From Verrucomicrobia subdivision 3 bacterium UBA693 (GTDB taxonomy: Bacteria; Verrucomicrobiota; Verrucomicrobiia; Limisphaerales; UBA8199): a stretch of DNA of 64,000 nucleotides. Shown here piece after piece: positions 44,646-55,300 of the stretch. The stretch is from the NCBI GenBank assembly GCA_002298785.1, contig DBMR01000071.1, positions 1-64,000 of the forward strand, in the 5' to 3' direction. A program made the translations under genes and the position numbers. Under the pieces are notes generated by a model. That model was not told the origin of the DNA and did not search any database. It was given only the letters and a program-made list of their open reading frames with translations. Positions within the stretch are counted from its first letter, which is position 1. The number at the start of each line of letters is the position of its first letter.

Positions 44646-47600
44646 CTACCGCAACGGTACCACCAATTCGACGCGGGTTCCCTCCCCCGGCTGCGAGTGG
44701 AAGGTGATTTCCCCACCGAGCGAGCGCGCTCGTTCCACAATGTTCGTCAGCCCGAAACCGCCGGAAGAGGATCGGGCGATGGTGGTGGGTTCAAATCCCT
44801 GGCCATCGTCGCTTATGCTAAGCCGGAGCGATCCCGCATCACGGCGTAACTGGATGCTCGCCTTCCTCGCCTGCGAATGTTTGACGATGTTGTTCAGGCA
44901 CTCCTGCGCGATGCGATAGAAGTTAATTTCAAATTCGCGCGGCAACGTCCCGTCCACGTCCTGAAGGTCAGTTTGGAATGCAATTTGCGACGAGTCCGAC
45001 ATTTGACGAGCCATCGCGGCGATGGATTTGGTGAGGCCGAGTTCATCCAACTGGAAGGGGCGCAGGTTTTGAGCGATTTCCCGCACCTCATGAATGGCGG
45101 CGGACGCCATGGCAGAGACTTCCATCACCTGGGCGGCCATTTTTTCCGGCTGAGCCTTTTGGGCCAGGGCCAGGGCGGCGCGATTCTTGATGACGAGCAG
45201 GTTTTGCCCCAGGCTGTCATGCAATTCCGCGGCGATGCGCTGCCGCTCCTGCTCCTGCGAATCAATCAGTTGGCGCGCGAACGCTTCCTGGGCGGCCCGG
45301 CGCGCCTCCAATCGGCGCATGCGCCAAACATAGAAGGCCGGTCCGACGCCAATAAACCCCAGCAACATCAGGCCGCGAAACCAGCCCGTTTGCCAGAAGA
45401 ACGGTTCCAAAGTCAACCCGAGTGCCGCACCGGCTTCGTTCCAGGCTCCGTCGTTATTGGCGGCTCGCACCTGGAACGTGTACCGCCCGGGCTTGATGTG
45501 CGAGTAGCTGGCGAACCGGTCGCCGCCGGCTTCCACCCAATCCCGGTCGTAGCCCTTGAGCCGGTAACGGAAGCGCACCAATTCCGACCCCGACGGACTA
45601 ATGCCGGTGTAACGAATCTCCACCCGTTGGCGCCCGGGCGGAATTCGCAGCTCACTCGGTTGTTTCCCGCCCGGTGACTGATACACCCCGTCCACCATTA
45701 CCTCCTCGATGTGCACGATCGGGGGCGGCGCGGGTTTGGCAAAGCGCAACGGGTCGATCACCGCCACACCGCTGCTCGTGCAAAACCAAAGCCGCCCATC
45801 TCGCGCCTTGAGGGCGGCGGGCTGATACTCGGTCCAGCAATCGGGCCGCACCAGGCCTTCATTGCGACCGATGAGAGCGCCGGTAACCACATGAAGCCGG
45901 CCTTCAAGCAGCCCGTGCAGATCGTCCAGCGTCACCCGCATCAGCCCTGCACGCGAGCCGATCCATAGCTGCTCATAATTGTCTTCCAGCAGTTGTGTAA
46001 TCGTGTTGTCGGCGAGACCTTCCCGGGTGGTGAACGTCACGAATCGGGTGCCATGCCAGGCGCTCAATCCGCCCCCCAGTGTTCCCACCCACACCGTCCC
46101 GCGAGAGTCAACACACAAGGCGCTGATAAAATTGTGGCCCAGCCCGTTGGTGCGCGTAAATCGCTCGATCTGCTGTCGAGTGATGCGGTTCAACCCCTCC
46201 TCCGTCCCCGCCCAAATCGCCCCCGCAAAGTCCTGGGCAAAACAATAAACATTGTTGAAAGACAAACCTTCCCGGGCGGTGAAAAGCGTGACATTCGTTC
46301 CCGAAAAGTACTCGATCCCAGACGTCCGGGTGCCACGCCAAAGACCGCCATCTTTGTCCAGGAAAAGCGCACGGGTCCCAGACGCGGACCCAATGCGCTC
46401 GACGATGCGCCCGTCCTGAATCCGACACAGGGTCCCGTAGTACGTTCCGGCCCAGACGCCGCCAGTCCGCGCGGCCAGCACCGCCGTCGGCAAGGTGAAG
46501 GGATCATCGGACGCCGCGAGATCCAGCGGCTCGAAACGGCCGCCCACAAACCGCTGCAACGTCCACCCCATCACGCTGACCTGGATGGTTCCCGCAGCGT
46601 CTTCGCAAACGCCGGCCAGGCTCAAGGCCTGGAGTCCTTCATTCCGGCCAAACAACTCAAGTCGCCGCTCCCGCAATCGATACACACCCGCCCCGTTCAT
46701 CCCCATCCAGAGGTTGCCTTCGCGGTCTTCCGTGAAGCAGATGGCCCGATTGCCCTCCAAACCATCCGCCGCGTTCACTTCGCTAAGTTGGTCGGCACGC
46801 AGTCGGAACGCCCGGTTCCGCGCGGCCGCCCCCAGCCAAATATCACCGTCGGGTGCGGCGTAAAGCGTGCTGCAGCGCTCATCCTCGAATTCCGCGACCT
46901 GCGACCACCGGCCATCTTCCAACCGAAACAGCCGCGTTCCACCCACGAGCCCATAAAGACGTCCGTCGCGAGACACTGCTACCATTTGCGGAATTGGCGT
47001 GACCGCCACTTTTTCAAACTTCGAGCCGCGATGCCGCCACAGCCCATCGTTCCCGGCGATCCAAATCCCGCCATCCAGCGCGGCGCAAAGGTGCTGGACT
47101 GAACGAGGCCCCGACTCGGGCAACGGGACCAGGTTGAGTTTCGTCCCGTCCCAGCATGCCAACCCGGCCGGCCCGTGCATCCACAGGCGCCCATCGGTGT
47201 CTCCGGTGAAATTGCCAAAACTGACTGGCGGCCCGCCAGCTTTCAAAGTGACGGCCTCAAAGCGGCCCTCCAGATATTTCAACGCCCCTCGACGCGTGCT
47301 GATCCAGATCGCCCCGTGGCTGTCCTCATGCAGCCCCGTGATGTCATCGACGAACAAGGACGGCGTGTTGGCGGAATTAAACCGGGTGAAGCGAACCCCA
47401 TCGAACCTGGCGAGCCCATTGGCCGTGCCCATCCACAGATAACCGTCCCGCGTTTCGATGATCGCACGCACGGTGTTCTCCGGGAGGCCATCGCTAGTCG
47501 TCCAGTTCTTGATGAGAAACGGTCCGGCCGGATTGCTTGCCGCCAGGGAGGCAAATGACACCAGGACCAACAGCACGCACAGCCGCCGCCAACTTCCGGA

Positions 47601-47663
47601 CGGACGCCGCCAATGGAGTTCCTCTCCTTCGGCGCCGGTGCCGTACATGCCTCGACACTGCAT
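44646..47663 (-). CDS. Two-component propeller (Reg_prop) sensor histidine kinase
   Basis: A 1005-residue sensor from ATG 47663. The frame is open to a TTG at 47738, and ATG 47648 is another option. A hydrophobic export segment (LCVLLVLVSFASLAAS) is followed by propeller repeats, e.g. IETRDGYLWMGTANGLARF, TEDREGNLWMGMNGAGVYRL and CVDSRGTVWVGTLGGGLSAW. Next come a Y_Y_Y domain (FRYRLKGYDRDWVEAGG, KPGRYTFQVRA), one membrane helix (GLMLLGFIGVGPAFYVW), HisKA_3 with H815 in AAELHDSLGQ, and an HATPase domain (RIAQECLNNIVKHS, ISDDGQGFEP). Same architecture as 25259-28300. Its partner is the NarL-type regulator downstream. Confidence 0.93.
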   Translation of the reverse strand: MQCRGMYGTGAEGEELHWRRPSGSWRRLCVLLVLVSFASLAASNPAGPFLIKNWTTSDGLPENTVRAIIETRDGYLWMGTANGLARFDGVRFTRFNSANTPSLFVDDITGLHEDSHGAIWISTRRGALKYLEGRFEAVTLKAGGPPVSFGNFTGDTDGRLWMHGPAGLACWDGTKLNLVPLPESGPRSVQHLCAALDGGIWIAGNDGLWRHRGSKFEKVAVTPIPQMVAVSRDGRLYGLVGGTRLFRLEDGRWSQVAEFEDERCSTLYAAPDGDIWLGAAARNRAFRLRADQLSEVNAADGLEGNRAICFTEDREGNLWMGMNGAGVYRLRERRLELFGRNEGLQALSLAGVCEDAAGTIQVSVMGWTLQRFVGGRFEPLDLAASDDPFTLPTAVLAARTGGVWAGTYYGTLCRIQDGRIVERIGSASGTRALFLDKDGGLWRGTRTSGIEYFSGTNVTLFTAREGLSFNNVYCFAQDFAGAIWAGTEEGLNRITRQQIERFTRTNGLGHNFISALCVDSRGTVWVGTLGGGLSAWHGTRFVTFTTREGLADNTITQLLEDNYEQLWIGSRAGLMRVTLDDLHGLLEGRLHVVTGALIGRNEGLVRPDCWTEYQPAALKARDGRLWFCTSSGVAVIDPLRFAKPAPPPIVHIEEVMVDGVYQSPGGKQPSELRIPPGRQRVEIRYTGISPSGSELVRFRYRLKGYDRDWVEAGGDRFASYSHIKPGRYTFQVRAANNDGAWNEAGAALGLTLEPFFWQTGWFRGLMLLGFIGVGPAFYVWRMRRLEARRAAQEAFARQLIDSQEQERQRIAAELHDSLGQNLLVIKNRAALALAQKAQPEKMAAQVMEVSAMASAAIHEVREIAQNLRPFQLDELGLTKSIAAMARQMSDSSQIAFQTDLQDVDGTLPREFEINFYRIAQECLNNIVKHSQARKASIQLRRDAGSLRLSISDDGQGFEPTTIARSSSGGFGLTNIVERARSLGGEITFHSQPGEGTRVELVVPLR

Positions 47664-47828
47664 TGGACTGACTGGTTGCAAGGTGAAATAATAGGCGCTT
47701 TTGGAGCCGCTGACAACTTGGCCCCGCAACGCAAACAAGATGTGGACCGCCGCCCGGGTAAAAGCCCCGCACAGCCAATCAGTTTTTCCTGCCGGTTTGA
47801 CGAAGACCGCTATTCGGGTCCCAACCTT

Positions 47829-48452
47829 CTACTCCTTGCGCTCGCCGTCGGTGAAATAATTCTGGGCAATCAACTTGCCGCCTTGAAGGGTGGCTTTCGC
47901 CTTCAGATAACCACTGGGAAAGTAGGCGGTCGCCTCGCCCTGAGGCTGATCAGCGACGTACTGGATTTGCTCCGATAACTGGCCATTCTCGTGCCAGCGA
48001 CGAAATGTGCCGTGCAACTTTCCCTCGATAATCATGACTTCGGACATGCGGGCGCCGTTCGGATACCATTTGGTCCGCAGTCCGTCCGAGATGCCGTCTT
48101 TAAAGTACTCAGTGACCTGCACCTGGCCATTGGTATAGTAACCCTCCGAACACCCATTCAAGTGGCCCTGGAGAATAATCGAGCGCGAGCGCAGCGTGCC
48201 GTCTTCCGCGTATTCCAGCATCCGCCCTGTGAAAGCGTTGGTGTGCCCGAGGAGACAAAGCCGCCCGGAGACCAGCGCCAGTTCCGACCGCTTGACTTCC
48301 GTCAGCGAGCGCCCGGAGTCCGTGCCGGAATTGAACCAGTGAGCAGCCAGCCAACAACCGGCGGCCACTACGACCAGAAGTATCAGCATCCGCAGACCGG
48401 CGCGCCGCGGGTCTCGGGCTTCTGACGCGGGATGGGATTGAGCGGTTGTCAT
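47829..48452 (-). CDS. MORN-variant repeat protein (YwqK-like)
   Basis: A 207-residue protein with one N-terminal transmembrane or signal segment (MLILLVVVAAGCWLAAHWF, about 22-40). The rest is a run of MORN_2/YwqK repeats: GRMLEYAEDGTLRSRS, GYYTNGQVQVTEYF, KWYPNGARMSEVMI, RWHENGQLSEQIQY and AYFPSGYLKAKATLQGGKL. The YwqK name derives from a Bacillus antitoxin annotation; no toxin gene is adjacent, so a toxin-antitoxin role is not supported. It lies 9 bp after the small calcium-repeat gene and belongs to the same gene row. Confidence 0.8.
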   Translation of the reverse strand: MTTAQSHPASEARDPRRAGLRMLILLVVVAAGCWLAAHWFNSGTDSGRSLTEVKRSELALVSGRLCLLGHTNAFTGRMLEYAEDGTLRSRSIILQGHLNGCSEGYYTNGQVQVTEYFKDGISDGLRTKWYPNGARMSEVMIIEGKLHGTFRRWHENGQLSEQIQYVADQPQGEATAYFPSGYLKAKATLQGGKLIAQNYFTDGERKE

Positions 48453-48461
48453 AGTTAGGAT

Positions 48462-49322
48462 CTATTGCACTTTCGCCCGGAAGAACCGGCGGCTGGACGC
48501 CGCCGCATCGGGCGGGACCTGGATCTGGAGCAGCACGGTATTCGTGGCTTCATAATTATCCAGCAGCGCGCCTCCGGGCCCCGAATCGTTCAAACGGAAC
48601 GGCGTCGGCGCCCAGTTTTGCTGCAAGTCCGTGCTGGCTTCGATCGTGTAGGTGCGGCCGCGAATCGCCATGAATTGGAGCGTCGAAGTTCCGGCATTGG
48701 CTCCCAGGTATTTCAGCACAAAACCATCGTTCGGGTCGAAGGCGTAGGTGCCGGCCAGGTACTCATTCAAGTTGCTGATCCCGTCTCCATCCAAGTCATC
48801 GTTGGGTCTGATGGACTCCAGCGTTCCACCATAGATGGCGATCAAGGCCTGTTCCCAGGCGTCCGGCAGACCATCCCCATCCGAATCCTCACCGAGGGTC
48901 AGGTCCAGTCGGGTGGATTGGGCCGGTTGTCCAAGTCCAGCGGGGCTAAGCCTCATCTCCATCGGCAGGTAGGTGGTCTGACCGATCTTCACCTTCAGGC
49001 GAAACGACTGGTTCCGGCGCATCACCGTGGGCGCGTATAAGTCGAGCGTCGTGCCGGCATCCATGGGCACCTCGAGACGGTAATTGACTCCCGGCTCGGT
49101 TGAAGAAGCCACCACGGCGCGCACGGTGACGTTGTTGGTGGCCTCGATATAAACCTCCGCGGAGCTGAAGTCGAGTGGATCGCCCCACTCGTTGCGCACC
49201 ATGCCGTAGAGGGTGTGATGTGGTGCCGGCGGATAGGCCTGTGCCGGGCCGGAGACCAGCACCGCCAACAGCAGCAAGGCCGTGCCGGCCGTCAATCCGC
49301 GAATCAGGGTAATCGTTTTCAT
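48462..49322 (-). CDS. Exported protein with thrombospondin-type calcium repeats
   Basis: A 286-residue protein. A signal peptide (about 1-29, ending AQA) is followed by a beta-sandwich-like domain (about 38-130; LYGMVRNEWGDPLDFSSAEV) resembling carboxypeptidase-regulatory-like folds. Then come two thrombospondin type 3/EF-hand-like calcium loops (DSDGDGLPDAWEQ and DDLDGDGISNLNEYL), and a C-terminal beta domain (RTYTIEASTDLQQNWAP ... RRFFRAKVQ). That ending resembles the C-terminus of the protein at 29220-32399. It lies 23 bp downstream of the giant gene, so it probably shares its transcript and compartment. Confidence 0.75.
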   Translation of the reverse strand: MKTITLIRGLTAGTALLLLAVLVSGPAQAYPPAPHHTLYGMVRNEWGDPLDFSSAEVYIEATNNVTVRAVVASSTEPGVNYRLEVPMDAGTTLDLYAPTVMRRNQSFRLKVKIGQTTYLPMEMRLSPAGLGQPAQSTRLDLTLGEDSDGDGLPDAWEQALIAIYGGTLESIRPNDDLDGDGISNLNEYLAGTYAFDPNDGFVLKYLGANAGTSTLQFMAIRGRTYTIEASTDLQQNWAPTPFRLNDSGPGGALLDNYEATNTVLLQIQVPPDAAASSRRFFRAKVQ

Positions 49323-49345
49323 GGCGATACGTCGTGGGTGTGGCC

Positions 49346-52300
49346 TCAGTTACCGGAATAGGAATACGTCACGAAATGCAGCTTCACATCCCGCACGGTG
49401 CGAATGAACCGCTCGAGGCCCTCGTTGGGATCGTTGAGCAGGGTGGTTCCGGGAATCACCAGCTTCCATTTACTGTTCCACACCGAGCGGCCGATCAGGC
49501 GATTGCTGGTAAACTGCGACCGCTGCAATCCGCCCGTCGAGGTGTAAATGCTTGGGCTGAACACGCTGGCGGTGGACACCGGGCGAAACGCCTGATGCTT
49601 GCGAATGGCGAACGGCGGTTCGCTGAGTGAATCGCTTGATTGATACAGTTGCGCGGTGGACAAATCAGAACTCCCAATGTTGAACGGCAACGGGATCGCG
49701 ACATCGTCCACACTCCAATTCCGCACCGTGCCGGTGTCGCCCAGGGGCGGACTGCGCATGGAATCGACGCCCATGGGCACCAGGTAAATATAGGGCGTCG
49801 CGGCGAGCGCGTTCGGATCCAGGAAGGTCACGGTGGGATCGCTCGGGGAAGTGCCTCCCGAACTGGTCACCGCGCCGGAGTTGGCATTGGGATTGTCCAT
49901 ACCCAGGTAACCTTCAAACGCGACACCGGCCGCGAAAATCTTCGTGGCAAAAGAGCTCGAACTGAACGCGTGATCACCGGCGGCCAACGGACGTCCGAAC
50001 AGGTTCAGCCCGGGAGTGATCGTCGTGTTGAACTCGATGACGATTCCCGGCACCGGTTGACCATTGTTGGAATCGATTTGCAGGCAATAGCGCCGCACGT
50101 CCGGATCGTCCAGCAAGTTGGCCTTGAGCCCGCGACTGAGGATATCCTTCCAGTTCGACAGGCTATTGGAATCCGGCAAAATCCGGTAATTCTCCGTCCG
50201 CAATGAGACCGTCGTGCCGTAGGCGTCGGGATTGTTGAATCCCAGGCGGCCCTTGACCACAGACCAGTCGGCGAACATCTCCGCCATGGCGCTGGACAGC
50301 CCGGGGTCCCCGGTATCGCTGCCGGCAAATTGCGGTTCGCCGTTCTGCATCACCCCGAGTGCGCGCGAATGCACGATCCGGTTGATGAACTCCTTGCCTT
50401 GATCGGTATGGAGTAACCCGGTCTCATAGTCATACGCCTGCGCCGCCATGAACGAATACTGCGCGGCGAGGTCGAATAACGTCTTATACCGTTCGAGCTT
50501 TTCGTTGCGGAAGATCCGGAACGCGGCGTCACGAGTGCGATAACCTTGAATCACCGCCGCGGCGCGCTGGCGGAAGATTTGCCGCTCCAACTGGATGCGA
50601 TCCCCTTCGGCGAGCAGCGCTTTATATTTGCGCCGGGCGTCATCGAGTTCCTGCAGCCGCTGGTTGATGGTCATGAAGAAGTTATTCATGCCATAGACCT
50701 TGTCGCGTATCTCGCTCGTGGCGTCGCGCAATTCCTGGTTGTATTCCTCGGGAGCTATCCCGAACAATTCAATGGACTTGTTCGCGGCGTCGTTCGCCAG
50801 TTCAAGCGCGCGCGTCACGGAGAAGGTCGCCACCCGCGACCATTCAATCACGCTCGTCACGCCGACATCCGCCGCTTTCAAAGCCGCTCGCGCCGCGGAG
50901 GTCAGGTCGCCGCCGGCCGCCACGCCCGCAATGAAGGACTGTGGCAAAGCTTCCGACGTGATCAACGCCAGTGTATCGACCTCGTCCTTGGTTTCCTCGA
51001 GGATCTTGTCGGCAATCTCCGTCGCCGCCTTCACCGTCGAGGTTACGAGTTCGGTGCCGTAAATCGCCTCCTGGTAGTCCCTGATCTTCTTGTGCGACGC
51101 CTTTTTGTACTCATACGACACGATGGCCCAGTCGAGGTCGTACTTGGCGGCATCCGCCCAATAGAAGGCGGTGTAGGCGGCATTGCGAGCCTTCACGATG
51201 TCGGAAATGGCTTGCTGAATTTTGCCCGGAGAATTGCGTTGCCCAGTCCACTCCTTTGGTTTGCCGAAGAATCCATGGGACTTGAGATTGTAGGAAACGT
51301 AAAGGTTGGTTTGTGCCAGGTAACTGGACGACGGGCTGGTGCCATCGACCTCGTTGGTCCGTGCCAGGGTCACGAAGTTGAAGGTCGAGATCAGGTCGCT
51401 GTTCGCCCAACCGCTCGAGAAAGACTGCACGTCGATCGTCCACGGATAGTCTGTTTCCGGCGTCAGCAGTGATCCGAACGTCAGTTCCGCGTTGTCGATA
51501 TAAGAGTAATGCACGAGGTCCGGCCCCGCGTAATCCGTTCGATACGTCTTGCCCGGACCGATATCCTCCGGATACGGCGTGCCGTAGAGTTCGATCAGCG
51601 CGTTGGTGTACGCCAATTCCTGCTTGTCCACCATCGTCTTAAACTCCGTCCGGGAGTCTTCTTCGGAGCGCATCAGACGGGTGACATCTTTGGCGTCGTC
51701 GAACGCGACGAGCGCGTTGCGCAGCGCACCCTTCGCCCGAGAATATACCTGCTCGAAATGGGTCACGTTATCGCCGCCCACCACGGCGTTGGGATTAAGA
51801 TCGAAAGGAATGGTGGTCGCCGGCAAGCCGAGTGGAGTGTGACCAGCTTCGGCGTTGTCCATGGCGGTCTGCAGACTCTTCGACACCGCCACCAACTCCT
51901 TCAACTCCGGCACGGTAGTCCGATCGACCTGCTGAATGCTGCCCGTGTGCGTCGGGTCGGGATCTTGATCCGGGAGGATGGCGTTGCCCACCACCCAGTT
52001 TAGATAGCTGCCCTGCCCCGTCCGCGACGCCCAATGATCCATACCCCAGTAGCGCGTCGTCGGCACCGAGCGCGTCGTCGTATTCCCTTTGGTCGCCGAG
52101 AAATGCGACCATCCGGTGCTGGTGCCGGATTTGTAATCCCGCCTCCACGTCAGATCGAAAATCTGTTTGCCCGAGCGCGCGACGGCGGCGGCCGCGGCGG
52201 CAAATTTTCGCTCGTCCTGGTAGTCCACAGAAACCGGCTTGCCCAGCACCGTGACCGCTTCGATCCGGGGCACCCAATCGAAATTGTTGTCCAGGAGCAA

Positions 52301-55300
52301 CGCGTAATATCCTTTTAGCGCGGTGAGGTAATGTCCGTAAGCATCGCCATGGCCCTGCGGATAGAGCCGGCGGGCGTCTTCCGCGTCCACCCGGCCATCG
52401 TTGTTCTGGTCCAGGATGTTGTAATTCAGCGCGTAGATCACTTCGCCGGCATCGATTCCGCGGGTGTAATTCCACACCATGCGATTATACACCGGGCGCA
52501 GTTCCACCCCCGGCAGGAGGAAATCGTCCCGGCCACGAAGCAGCGCGAGCTCTTCTTCCAGCAACGAGGGCAACTGGCCGCGGAACGCGAACAAGGCGGT
52601 GGCAATGCTGCCGTAGGTATTGTCCTTGGTGCCGATACCGATGGTGGGGTTGGCGGCATCCGCCCAGGCTTCGTTGCCCAGCACCATGTAGAGGTCATTC
52701 AGGTACCCGGCGGCCAGGAGCAGCGCGTCGTTGGCGGGACCGTAATTGATGCCGCCGCCAATGCTCAACAGCTTGCCGCGGTTAAGCACGGTCTCGTAAA
52801 CCTCAATAAGCCCGGCGTTGTTGATGGCTTCCAGGTTGAGGGCCACGTCGCCTTCCCAGCGTGCTCCCGCCTGGGCTACGATACTAACGTCGGTGTTGAC
52901 CGAGTTGTTAAACAGGTCTGTGACGCGTTGGTTGAATGGATTGATGCCTTTGAGCACGCGCTTGATCCAGCCTTCGGCCAATTGGGGGGTGGTCCACTGC
53001 GACCAGTTTGCATTCCCGCCCTGCCCATCAGAGACATAGGAGGCGTGATTGGGGCGCTTTGCCTGGTAACGCATGATCAGGTAATTGTCGGAGAGGCTGC
53101 GCACATCGGCATTACCCCCGAGCACGGCGCGCACGCCATCGGCGTAGCGATCCACATCCAACGGCAACCATTGCTGCGCCGTCACGTCCACCGAGGCGAA
53201 GGCCTCGATCCGCGCGTTGAAAGTCAGGAATTCATCCGGGAAAGCGCCCGAGATCAACTCGACCACGATCGCGTGCTTGCGACTGCCATCGGCATTCAAC
53301 GCGCCCCCGGCCATCAGCGCATTATTCAGACGATAACTGCGGCTGAGCGGGAATAGCCGGGCGGGAGCGGCGCTGGTCTGAGTGTCGTTGGGACCGGTAT
53401 TCGCCGCCACGGCAAGCTGGCCATCGAGATAAACCCGCGCACCGAGCGCCGGGTCCAGATCGAGGCTGAGCCAAAACTCCGAATAATTGGCCGGCGGCTC
53501 ATTGAATTCCCGGAAGACGATGCTCTGCACCTGGTTCGTCGCAGTACGCTCGTAGAGGTCCACAATCTGGGTCACGTCCACAGCGCGCACTCCCGGAACC
53601 ACGATGAGCTGGCTGTCGGTAGTGTTCGGATGAACCACTCCCTGAATCTCGGCGCCATCTGCCGTGCGGACAGTTACCTTGTTGCCCGGAACCAGCAGGT
53701 GTGGCTGCGCCGGATCAATCGAAAAGCTGAGGTTGAGATCGTTGGACTGGACCCCGGTGAAGGCCACTCGGGTTATCGGAGCCACCGAAGTGGAGACCTC
53801 CTGAGACAGGCGGTTGGCGCTGGTGCCCGGCACTGCCGCCGGTATGTCCGTGTCCAGCGGGTAGCGGAGATGCTTCCAGGTGCCGTCGGCCAGAATGGTG
53901 CTCGGGGTGTTCTGGTAAACCACGGGCGGCAATCCATCCACTGGCGCGGCAATCTTCCATTCAAAGTTATAGTCGTCAGTCCGCGCGGCTAAATCCACCA
54001 CCTGCTGCAAAGTCAGTTTTTCATTCAGCGGATTCGAGGATTCCACGATGTTGACTTCGCCACGATACAGGGTGTTCACCACTTTGATGATCTTCACACT
54101 CACGGGATCCCCTTCCGGAGTGAACGCATGACCGTCGCCGGCAATCAACGATACGAAGCCTGTGCCTGGCCCGACGGCTGTGAGCGCGTAGGAATCGACC
54201 GCCACATCTGAACCCGTCACCCGCGCCAGCGCGGTGTTCGAGACTACCAACGCCGGACCGTTATTGGTATACGTTCCGGGCTTGGCCGGATTGGGGAGGA
54301 ACGTCTCCATAGTGGTTGAGAGCCCGTCGATGGCCGCATTCCATTTGGTGCGTGCGGCATCGTCCGACGTGCAGAGCCCTTTGAGGGTGGCGACATCCGT
54401 GGAGCTCAGCACATTGAGAAATACATACTTGTCCCCCAGGGCGGCATCCACGAATTGCCCCTTAAACACCAGGGCGCCATGGGCTCCTCGATTGGGGTCC
54501 AGGAAGAATCGCTCGGCCAGGTGCGGCGGCAGGTTCGGAAAATAGGTCTTCCCCAAAAAGGTCTGGGTCTTCACCGAATCCGGAATCGCGCCCAGAATCG
54601 TGCTGGTGGGATCCGAGGGATCACCGAGACTGAATTGCTTTTCACGTGTGGGATCATGGAGCACGACCGATTCATTAACCGTTCCCCCCGCCGCCTGGGA
54701 TTCCTGGTAAAGGATGTTGAAACTCGTCTGACCTCGCACCGCAGGGAGCCCGCGTTTCGGCGTAGTCAGCGTCTCGGCCATTTGAAGCACCGGCACTGTC
54801 GCAGGCCACACCGGCCGATAAACAATCCCCAAGGCGTTGCCGTCAGGATCTTGCGCGTTGTTAGCGTTGCCGAAGACGGGGTCACCGATATAAGTCCCAT
54901 CGGGATTCACGTCACGGAGATAGGGAGTGACGGTGCCGACCGGCGGTTGGGCGTTCACTGCCCGGGTGGGGAAGAAGAACCCAGGCAGGGTCTTGTAGTA
55001 ATACTTCATGACCATCGTCGGAGCGCCGTCGCTCCCCAGCTGACTGTCATGAGCGCCCCGATAAATCCAAGTATTGCCCTTGCGATCCTGGAAGGTGAAG
55101 GCGGCATAGAGCTGGCGCATCTCATCGGTGACATTCGCCTGGACTAGCGGCTCGGATGCCAGGCGATAGCCAGTGAATTCATTGTCCCCGGCGGCACCGG
55201 TTGGCGAGACCAGCACGTTGGCTTGCTTGGCCGCAGCGGGTGTGGTTGTAGCAAACTCCACCTCGACGTAGCCATTCGTGGCCGCGGTGATCCCCACCTG

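Noticed and set aside
47829..48452. Toxin-antitoxin module suggested by the YwqK name
   Set aside because: No toxin-like small gene is adjacent and the protein is simply a MORN-repeat protein with a membrane or signal segment.
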